Shown here one piece after another: positions 1 to 5,322 of a DNA stretch of 5,832 bases. Numbering within the stretch: the stretch's first letter is position 1; each line of letters opens with the position of its first letter. The notes under the pieces were generated by a model. It was not told the DNA's origin. It saw only the letters and a list, made by a program, of their open reading frames with translations, and did not search any database. This stretch comes from Desulfobacula sp. (GTDB lineage Bacteria > Desulfobacterota > Desulfobacteria > Desulfobacterales > Desulfobacteraceae), in NCBI GenBank assembly GCA_027858355.1, contig JAQICW010000608.1:1-5832 (forward strand). The letters are read 5' to 3'. A program made the position numbers and the translations under genes.

Positions 1-1317
1 CCAGGGTATTTGCGTCTGATAGACGGCCACCCCATTGTACCACCCGGCACATCTTCAGCACCAACAAGCTGACTGATAAGATCTATTGAAGCAACCTGAT
101 GAATCCCATTTGAATGTCCCTGGGAACCACGGAATGTTACAGATGATACGGGCCGGTATGGAAAGGTTTTTCCTTCTATTGTAATGGTGGATCCAATCTG
201 GGCATTATCCACCCAGCCCTTTGCAACATCAAGAATGGTGGCTACAGGAACGGTACTTATTTTAGATGCCCATTCCGGAGTGAATTGTTTCAAATGTTCT
301 TTTAATGCCATAAAGCAGGGTCGGCATTTTTCGCCATTATATTCGTAGTCACCCTCAAGGGAAAAATCTTCAAATGCTATGGATTCATCATCAAATACTT
401 TTATCTTTTTTGCTCGTTCATCAAACACAAGCGGCTTGTCCGTTTCTTTATCACGGACAAAAGTGCCGTCTTCCCGGATCAGATAAACAAAGTTTGTTTT
501 TGCTCTAAGATAAAGTTCGTCGATCTCTCCTCTGATATTGAGGATGTAGTTTGCTATGGCAAGTCCGACTGCAGTGTCCGTTCCAGGAAGAATCGGAACC
601 CATTGAGTCGCCTTACCACCTGCAAAGTTACCCATTGGATCAAAAACGATTTCTTTTATTCCGCGTCTCACACTATCGGCTCTCAGTCTTGCATTGATCA
701 TGGCTGAATGTCCGGAACCGGTTCCTTTACTGGAACCCCATTTAAGAACATACTTTGTGTGTCGCCAGTCCGGTGCTATTGACCATGCACCATGGATTAA
801 TCCGCCCAGCATATGAGCTGCATTGCCGCAATGAAGACTGCCGCCACCAATGATAAAGTTACCATTGTTGGGTATGCCGAAAGCCTTTGCATAGAAATAA
901 AGATGATTATGAGGGCCATCACTCGCACGCATGGTCTGGTTTGTGAAGAGGATCTTATTGGGGTTGTCTTCCATGATCTTCTTCATGCGGGTTGCAATCT
1001 CTTCAAGCGCCTCATCCCATTCAATTTCTTTCCACTTGGGATCAACACCAAAACCTTTTTCAGGATTTGTACGTCTCAATGGTTTTTTAATCCGGTTGGG
1101 ATCATGGTAGTACATCAATCCTGCGGTTCCTTTACCGCAGAGACCTGCACCTGTTCCCCCCATGGTACTTTCTGAAATACCTTCAATTTTTACCGGCACA
1201 CCGTTCACCACCCGAACCCTTGCAGCACAGCCGCAATAACATACGCCACAGGTGGTATTTACCCATTTGTCTTCCCAAATTTCATCTGTTTTATAGGTCC
1301 TTTTTCCCCCTGTTCAT
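1..1317 (-). CDS. padB: Molybdopterin oxidoreductase large subunit (PadB-like), 3' end outside window; apparent 1-nt frameshift at its 5' end
   Basis: N-terminal half of a DMSO-reductase-family catalytic subunit binding bis-MGD and one [4Fe-4S] cluster. Best hypothesis: phenylacetyl-CoA:acceptor oxidoreductase, oxidising phenylacetyl-CoA to phenylglyoxylate. The conserved frame is open from 1313 to the left edge (437 codons). Numbering from a frame-corrected ATG at 1317, Cys23, Cys26, Cys30 and Cys60 (CGVCYCGC, then GLCGKG) form the FeS-cluster motif, with an extra Cys28. GGGSLHCGNAAH (157-168) places Cys163 where the family has its Mo/W ligand, and PGTDTAVGLAIANYIL (positions about 535-590) is the conserved MGD-binding segment. 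The protein runs straight into the cluster motif with no twin-arginine signal, so it should be cytoplasmic. ATG 1317-1315 overlaps the stop of the upstream FeS gene (TAATG) but meets TAA at 1293-1291; the true frame needs one base fewer in the G5A5 run. The family assignment is firm; the substrate is inferred from the neighbours. Confidence 0.8.
1291..1317 (-). other. Frame discontinuity at the start of the molybdopterin subunit gene (GGGGGAAAAAGG run)
   Basis: The ATG at 1317-1315 reads M-N-R-G-K-K-D-L and then TAA at 1293-1291. The frame carrying all family motifs is bounded upstream by TGA at 1316-1314 and starts ACA GGG GGA AAA AGG ACC TAT. It has no ATG, GTG or TTG before the FeS-cluster cysteines. 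Removing one base from the G5 (1306-1310) or A5 (1301-1305) run gives MNRGKRTYKTDEIW, joined smoothly to the conserved region. An error or mutation in the homopolymer is the simplest reading; +1 recoding or transcript slippage is possible but unsupported. Confidence 0.8.
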
Positions 1318-1973
1318 TAATCAATATAATAGACTGCGGGCTCAGTACCAAATTCTTTCCGGAGCTGTTTACCCTTTTTCTCCATGATCAGACGGCTGAT
1401 TTCACTGTCAGGATAATTAAGATCGCCAAAAATCCTTGCGCCGACTGGACAGGCATTTACGCACGCTGGTGTAGCTTCTTCATCCTTGCCAGGGACAAGA
1501 CCTTTTTTAAGGCCATCGTCAAGTCTTTCCGCACAGAAATTACATTTAATCACTGTTCCCACTTTAAACGGATAAAGCTTTTCACCGAGCAGTTCATACT
1601 CGGTTTTACCCTGTCCTGGAAAATACTCTCGATCTTTTACTTTCTGATCATAATAAGTTCTCTGCTGATATGGACAACTGACAAGACAGGCCCTGCAGCC
1701 GACACATTTATCATCATCGACCACTACAATACCATCTTCCCTGATATAGGTTGCTCCGGTGGGACATGCTTCTACGCAGGCCGCATCAGTGCAATGATTA
1801 CAAAGAACCGGATAGATCAACTTGCTGGATGTCGGGAATTTCCCAGTTTCTCCAATGAGCACCCTGTTAAAGAATACTCCGGGAGGAAGAAAATGTTCCT
1901 CTTTACATGCAATGGTGCATCCCCAACAGGCAATACACCTTTTTACGTCTATTACCATTCCCCATCTTGGCAT
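1317..1973 (-). CDS. padC: Four-cluster [4Fe-4S] electron-transfer subunit (PadC-like, DmsB/NrfC family)
   Basis: A 218-residue ferredoxin-like protein that carries electrons away from the adjacent molybdopterin subunit. Sixteen cysteines fall in four groups: Cys13/16/19/23, Cys58/61/66/70, Cys90/93/96/100 and Cys144/147/171/175. This is the standard four-cluster arrangement and spacing of DmsB, NrfC and PhsB relatives. There is no signal peptide or transmembrane helix, so it should be soluble or bound to a partner on the cytoplasmic side. ATG at 1973 is chosen because AAGGAG lies 6 nt upstream; an upstream in-frame ATG at 2006 would overlap the preceding gene and lacks this support. It starts 22 bp after the gamma subunit, and its stop overlaps the ATG of the molybdopterin gene (TAATG), which suggests translational coupling and a 1:1 complex. 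The FeS family is certain; the PadC name rests on operon context. In known systems a membrane subunit (PadD) passes electrons to quinone; it is not within this window. Confidence 0.82.
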   Translation of the reverse strand: MPRWGMVIDVKRCIACWGCTIACKEEHFLPPGVFFNRVLIGETGKFPTSSKLIYPVLCNHCTDAACVEACPTGATYIREDGIVVVDDDKCVGCRACLVSCPYQQRTYYDQKVKDREYFPGQGKTEYELLGEKLYPFKVGTVIKCNFCAERLDDGLKKGLVPGKDEEATPACVNACPVGARIFGDLNYPDSEISRLIMEKKGKQLRKEFGTEPAVYYID

Positions 1974-1995
1974 AACAGCTCCTTTATTAATAATT

Positions 1996-2544
1996 TTATA
2001 AATCAAACAATTTCACCTCTTCAAACCCTCTTTTTGCACATACAATATTGGCTGAAAGTTTTTTGCCTGAAAAATAATCCTGCAAAGCATCACAACACGG
2101 TTCAATATCCAGCAACCCTGACATTTTTGCAAATGCGCCCACAATCACGGTATTGGGTATGGAAAGACCGATTTCTTCCACGGCTATTTTATTGGCATCA
2201 ATAATCCCCAGTTTTTTAAGATTTTCATGGGAGATATTTATCGTATGATCTGAATCATTCAACAGCATCATGCCGCCGGGCAATAATCCTTGAAACACAG
2301 CTTCAGAGCTTCTCTGACTGGGATCAAGTACCACTATAATATCCGGATTATAGATCTGTGTTTTTTCCCGGACAGGCTTATCTGAAAATCTGCCAAAAGC
2401 CGTAACAGGGGCGCCCCTTCTTTCAAACCCGAACATGGGAAAACTGGCACCGAATTGTCCGGTTCTGGCAAAAGCATTGGCAAGAATCTTGGATGTTGTG
2501 ACAACCCCCTGCCCCCCCCTGCCATGAAAACTGACTTCACTCAT
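1996..2544 (-). CDS. padE: 2-Oxoacid:acceptor oxidoreductase gamma subunit (PadE/PorG-like)
   Basis: A 182-residue gamma subunit of a CoA-acylating 2-oxoacid oxidoreductase, in the usual size range for this subunit. It begins with HGRGGQGVVT (residues 7-16), the glycine-rich signature of the family, followed by the FPMFGFERRGAPV segment (35-47), also diagnostic. This domain is thought to take part in CoA binding in the alpha-beta-gamma-delta complex. The start at 2544 follows AAAGGAGG with good spacing; an upstream in-frame ATG at 2589 would run back into the beta-subunit gene and is rejected. It lies 14 bp after the beta subunit and 22 bp before the FeS protein. Its place after beta is unusual, since archaeal por operons generally start with gamma and the described pad cluster has padE before padF. 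The family is certain; phenylglyoxylate specificity is inferred. Confidence 0.85.
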   Translation of the reverse strand: MSEVSFHGRGGQGVVTTSKILANAFARTGQFGASFPMFGFERRGAPVTAFGRFSDKPVREKTQIYNPDIIVVLDPSQRSSEAVFQGLLPGGMMLLNDSDHTINISHENLKKLGIIDANKIAVEEIGLSIPNTVIVGAFAKMSGLLDIEPCCDALQDYFSGKKLSANIVCAKRGFEEVKLFDL

Positions 2545-2558
2545 TATCGCATCCTCCT

Positions 2559-3518
2559 TTAATCTTCTGAAGATACCGGAAGCTGACATTCTCCTTCCAG
2601 TAAACTCAATCCGCCCAACATGCAGTATTCGTAGTCAATATCATCCTGAAGGATCTTAAGATCTGCTTCATTCAAATGAGCGAATTTTTTTATTAACTCG
2701 GTATAGGTTGATACTGGATGGGGTTTTTTAACGGTTTTGGTCATCCTGATTTTGCCGTTCACGGCTTCCCAGAGCGGGAAGTAATTTGTTTTTACAGCCC
2801 TTCGACAGACTTCAATGGTATTTTCCGGGGCATAACCCCATCCCGTTGTGCAGGGAGCAAAAATATGAAGAAAAGCAAATCCTCTTTCTTTGGCTTCTTT
2901 TGCTTTTAACAGTTTTTTGGCAAGATCTTCAAGGTCACTCAATGTTGCCGTGGCTGCATAGGGGATCTTGTGCATGGCCATTTTCAGGCCCAGATTCATT
3001 CTTCTTAAATTCTTTCCTTTGGAAGCGGATCCTAAAGGCGTTGTAGTGGTGCTCGCGCCAAAGGGTGTTGTGCCGCTCTTCTGGATACCGGTATTCATGT
3101 ATCCTTCATTGTCATAACAGATATAAATAAAGGGTTCATTTCTTTCTGCAGCACCGGACAGATTACCAAACCCGATATCGGCTGCTGTTCCATCCCCGTT
3201 GAAACATACGACTGTATTCTTGATACCTGCTTTTTTATAATATCTGGCAAGACCTGTAGCATTTGCCGCAGCTCCGGTCATCAGGGTCCCAAAATAGGAA
3301 AGTGTATGCCAGGACTGATTATTCTGTCCAAGTAGTACGGGAGCAGAGCAGGATGGGGTACCTGTAATGACAATATCATTACCCAGCACTTGTGGAATAA
3401 ATCGCAATAAAAGTTCAAGACCGCAACCCGGGCAGAATGCCACGCCTTTTGAGAAGGGGTCCTCATGTTTCAGGTAATCCAGAATTTTTGTCAGCTTGCC
3501 TTTTTTTTTCTCAGTCAT
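2559..3518 (-). CDS. padI: 2-Oxoacid:acceptor oxidoreductase beta subunit, TPP- and [4Fe-4S]-binding (PadI/PorB-like)
   Basis: A 319-residue beta subunit carrying thiamine diphosphate and the proximal [4Fe-4S] cluster, where the 2-oxoacid is decarboxylated and the electron pair leaves toward the delta subunit. CPGCG (Cys29, Cys32), Cys57 in TPSCSAP and Cys223 in APCTTGWG match the four cluster ligands known for this subunit. The TPP/Mg motif is GDGTAADIG (108-116) through DNEGYMNTG (136-144). The start at 3518 is chosen over an in-frame ATG at 3626: GGGAGGG sits just upstream, and the 36 extra residues would be read through the alpha-subunit gene and look non-conserved. One base separates it from the alpha stop codon, so the two are almost certainly translationally coupled. 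The lysine-rich N-terminus (MTEKKKGK) and the C-terminal acidic tail are ordinary variable ends. The class is certain; the substrate is inferred from the adjacent molybdo-enzyme. Confidence 0.87.
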   Translation of the reverse strand: MTEKKKGKLTKILDYLKHEDPFSKGVAFCPGCGLELLLRFIPQVLGNDIVITGTPSCSAPVLLGQNNQSWHTLSYFGTLMTGAAANATGLARYYKKAGIKNTVVCFNGDGTAADIGFGNLSGAAERNEPFIYICYDNEGYMNTGIQKSGTTPFGASTTTTPLGSASKGKNLRRMNLGLKMAMHKIPYAATATLSDLEDLAKKLLKAKEAKERGFAFLHIFAPCTTGWGYAPENTIEVCRRAVKTNYFPLWEAVNGKIRMTKTVKKPHPVSTYTELIKKFAHLNEADLKILQDDIDYEYCMLGGLSLLEGECQLPVSSED

Positions 3519-3519
3519 G

Positions 3520-4773
3520 TTAAAGCCCTCCCATTTTTTCGGAATCCGGTTCCTGGGCTTCAGGATAGCAAACCCATGTGACTTCACGAACGTCTTTGCC
3601 CGCAGCAAGATCGCAGGTTGAATCAATCATCTGCTCGATATTGGCTTTTGTGATATCTGTATTTGCAATGCCATCAATGAAACTCATCATTTTAGAACCG
3701 CCAAGTTGTGTTTCAAAAGCTTTTAACTCGGTATAAATGGGACCGCCCTTAAATCCGAAACAAAGACTCCTGTCTACCACGCCAATAGATTTTTTACCTT
3801 TAAGAGCCGCAACCATTACTTCACCGGGAAAGGGCCTGTACATTCTTATCTTTAAAAGACCGACCTTGACACCTGCATCTCTTTTCTCATCAATAACGGC
3901 TTTAATGGTTCCGCACATGGACCCGGAACCGACCAGAACCACATCTGCATCATCCATTCTATATTCTTCAATCTGACCGCCGTAACTGCGGCCAAAAATC
4001 TCTTGAAATTCTTTATCTATCTCTTGAAATTTGGCTTTGGATCTTTCCATGGCAGAGACGTGTTTGTGCCGAAGCTCAAGATATCCGCCAAGAATTCCAT
4101 GGGTACCGCAGCCCAGTTTTCCTCCGGGTAAAAGTTTAGTCCTTTGCGGCTGATCATTTAAAACAGATAAAAATCTGTCAGCATCTTCCTGTAAGGGCAC
4201 GTCTACTCCTTCGGACAGATAAGACAGGTAGAACCCGTCATAATGAACCATAACCGGTACCTGGATATCGTAATCTTCCGCCAGACGATATGCCTGGAGA
4301 ACCAGATCAAGAACTTCCTGACAATCCTCGGCAACAAGGAAAATCCAGCCGGCATCCCTTGTGGAAATCATGTCCTGCTGCCCGCAAGATACAGCGATAA
4401 TTCCCGGTGTCTCACGATTGACATTCACCATGACCACGGGTGCTCTGGCACCGGCTGTTGCAAGAATCGCATCATACATGAAAACAAGACCCCAGGAAGA
4501 GGAGGCGGTAAACACCCGGCCTCCAGCAAGACAGGCCGCTGTAACCGCGTTCATGGCAGAGTTTTCGCCTTCAACTGTAATCAGCTCGCAATCCATTTCC
4601 CCATCTGCATGAAATTTGGAAATCTGCTCAATTATTTCTGTCTGGGGAGTAATCGGATAGGCTGCCACCACATCCGGACGGGCAAGTTTTGCTCCGATTG
4701 CTGCTGCAGCATTTCCGGTCATAACCTTAATCTGTGAACCTGCTTTAGTTTTGGCATGTGCTTTTGTATTCAT
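3520..4773 (-). CDS. padG: 2-Oxoacid:acceptor oxidoreductase alpha subunit (PadG/PorA-like)
   Basis: A 417-residue alpha subunit, which completes the TPP-binding site and contacts the 2-oxoacid. The N-terminal pyrimidine-binding domain opens with KVMTGNAAAAIGAKLA (16-31), then AAYPITPQTEIIEQ (37-50) and VEGENSAMNA (67-76), which includes the conserved glutamate region. RVFTASSSWGLVFMYD and VNVNRETPG follow, then SCGQQDMISTRDAGW. Pyruvate enzymes, as I remember them, have a WCDW-like segment where this one has SCGQQD, which fits a different substrate but does not prove it. The second domain (VVLVGSGSMCGT onwards) is the transketolase C-terminal-like part. ATG 4773 has GGAGGGGGA upstream and overlaps the delta stop codon as ATGA; the longer in-frame start at 4842 would lie inside the delta gene. 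The length fits what I recall for PadG of Azoarcus evansii. Family certain, substrate probable. Confidence 0.87.
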   Translation of the reverse strand: MNTKAHAKTKAGSQIKVMTGNAAAAIGAKLARPDVVAAYPITPQTEIIEQISKFHADGEMDCELITVEGENSAMNAVTAACLAGGRVFTASSSWGLVFMYDAILATAGARAPVVMVNVNRETPGIIAVSCGQQDMISTRDAGWIFLVAEDCQEVLDLVLQAYRLAEDYDIQVPVMVHYDGFYLSYLSEGVDVPLQEDADRFLSVLNDQPQRTKLLPGGKLGCGTHGILGGYLELRHKHVSAMERSKAKFQEIDKEFQEIFGRSYGGQIEEYRMDDADVVLVGSGSMCGTIKAVIDEKRDAGVKVGLLKIRMYRPFPGEVMVAALKGKKSIGVVDRSLCFGFKGGPIYTELKAFETQLGGSKMMSFIDGIANTDITKANIEQMIDSTCDLAAGKDVREVTWVCYPEAQEPDSEKMGGL

Positions 4774-5057
4774 TTTTGAAAATCCCCCTCCGCTATCATG
4801 GCAATTGCATTTTTGGGACATTCTTTGGCACAGATCCCACACCCTTTACAGAATCTCAGGTCAACAGAAAAATGTGAATTTTCAACCATCTCCATAATCT
4901 GGATGGGACAATAAATTGCACAAAATCCGCAAAAAATGCAATTATCCTTGTCAATGACCGGCCGTTTGGTTCGCCAACCCCCGGTATCAGAACACATCAA
5001 AGGATCATTAGCATCTGACCATGGTCCTTCGTGCTTTAAGAATTTATTTGAAGACAT
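4770..5057 (-). CDS. padF: 2-Oxoacid:acceptor oxidoreductase delta subunit, 2x[4Fe-4S] ferredoxin (PadF/PorD-like)
   Basis: A 95-residue delta subunit that relays electrons from the TPP-bearing beta subunit to the external acceptor. Two classical ferredoxin motifs are complete: Cys40/43/46/50 (CIFCGFCAIYCP) and Cys70/73/76/80 (CKGCGICAKECP). The roughly 35-residue N-terminal extension with GGWRTKRPVID (26-36) is typical of Por/Vor delta subunits and distinguishes it from free ferredoxins. It is the first gene of the operon: AAGGAGG (5068-5074) lies 10 nt before the ATG and nothing is coded upstream for 265 bp. Its stop overlaps the alpha start (ATGA). Leading with delta is uncommon in this family. 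Because no NAD-binding subunit is present among the neighbours, ferredoxin is the likely acceptor. Confidence 0.88.
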   Translation of the reverse strand: MSSNKFLKHEGPWSDANDPLMCSDTGGWRTKRPVIDKDNCIFCGFCAIYCPIQIMEMVENSHFSVDLRFCKGCGICAKECPKNAIAMIAEGDFQK

Positions 5058-5113
5058 ACAACCCTTTCCTCCTTAGAAAATAAGACAAGCCTTTAGTTAG
5101 AAATAACCCCGCT

Positions 5114-5165
5114 ATTATATCTATTTCATAGCTACTAAATAGCGACAGCCTAATTGCATTGTCAA
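5114..5165 (-). promoter_or_regulatory. Candidate promoter(s) of the pad-like operon
   Basis: On the minus strand TTGACA (5160-5165) is followed after 18 nt by TATTTA (5136-5141), with an A/T-rich, UP-element-like stretch (5166-5193) just upstream. A second, perfect TATAAT (5114-5119) lies further downstream without a good -35 box; from it a transcript would start near 5107 and give a leader of about 50 nt. Either could serve the operon, and the second looks like an activator-dependent arrangement. Assignment is by consensus only. Confidence 0.4.
5121..5142. promoter_or_regulatory. 22-bp imperfect palindrome, candidate operator
   Basis: Outer arms CTATTT (5121-5126) and AAATAG (5137-5142) and the inner TAGCTA (5129-5134) share one centre at 5131.5, giving 18 of 22 symmetric positions. 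It overlaps the TATTTA box and ends 2 bp short of the TATAAT box, a good position for a dimeric regulator that either blocks the first promoter or activates the second. No regulator gene is present in the window. Confidence 0.4.
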
Positions 5166-5178
5166 GTAAAAAATTGAC
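5161..5178. repeat. Short inverted repeat GTCAA-N8-TTGAC
   Basis: Five-base arms (5161-5165 and 5174-5178) flank an A-rich centre, and the left arm overlaps the candidate -35 box. TTGAC/GTCAA also occurs in the longer hairpin at 5255-5278, so these could be half-sites of one regulator. The arms are short enough to occur by chance in AT-rich DNA. Confidence 0.2.
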
Positions 5179-5240
5179 TTTTAATTAAAAAAACATGCCG
5201 ATTGAATAGTAAGAAACGATACTTATAGGATTTATGCGGG

Positions 5241-5257
5241 TTTCAAAATCTTTGAAA
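5241..5257. repeat. Inverted repeat TTTCAAA-N3-TTTGAAA
   Basis: Perfect 7-bp arms (5241-5247 and 5251-5257) around a 3-nt spacer. The last three bases are shared with the left arm of the next inverted repeat, so the two hairpins would compete if both were transcribed. Function unknown; operator half-sites or a weak terminator component are possible. Confidence 0.3.
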
Positions 5258-5278
5258 TAGTTGACTGATCAACTATTT
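5255..5278. promoter_or_regulatory. Perfect 10-bp inverted repeat, 4-nt loop: weak terminator or operator
   Basis: AAATAGTTGA (5255-5264) and TCAACTATTT (5269-5278) pair perfectly around CTGA. Read on the minus strand it lies about 45 bp past the stop of the membrane-protein gene, where a terminator would be expected. However, the stem is AT-rich and what follows on that strand (CAAAGATTTTG) is not a clean U-tract. On the plus strand a run of T (5276-5281) follows, but no plus-strand gene ends here. It may equally be a regulator site for the operon about 200 bp downstream. Confidence 0.4.
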
Positions 5279-5322
5279 TTTAGAATAATAATCTTAATGA
5301 TAATTTGTATGGAAGGGAAAGG

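Larger units (their letters stand above)
5058..5322. other. AT-rich intergenic regulatory region
   Basis: This is 265 bp without a convincing gene, separating the unrecognised membrane protein from the six-gene operon. It holds at least three inverted repeats, an A/T-rich tract (5166-5193) and candidate promoter elements, listed separately. It is clearly more AT-rich than the flanking genes. No tRNA, known riboswitch or insertion-sequence end was seen. Confidence 0.7.

Noticed and set aside
813..1175. Plus-strand 120-codon open frame
   Set aside because: It lies antisense to the molybdopterin subunit, whose frame carries clear family motifs; the translated product has no recognisable domain.
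1794..2204. Plus-strand 136-codon open frame
   Set aside because: It is antisense across the junction of the FeS and gamma genes, with no ribosome-binding support or plausible protein character.
3519..3626. Longer beta-subunit start at 3626
   Set aside because: It adds 36 residues read out of frame through the alpha gene; the ATG at 3518 has GGGAGGG upstream.
4243..4737. Plus-strand 164-codon open frame, the longest antisense frame
   Set aside because: It lies wholly opposite the alpha subunit. Its Cys/His-rich look comes from the complement of a conserved coding region and is not an ordered metal motif.
4774..4842. Longer alpha-subunit start at 4842
   Set aside because: It would overlap the delta gene by 73 bp with non-conserved residues; the ATG at 4773 has a strong Shine-Dalgarno and an ATGA overlap.
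5160..5210. Possible sigma-54 promoter (GGCATG followed by a T-run)
   Set aside because: The GG and GC elements lack the expected consensus and spacing (no TTGC box).
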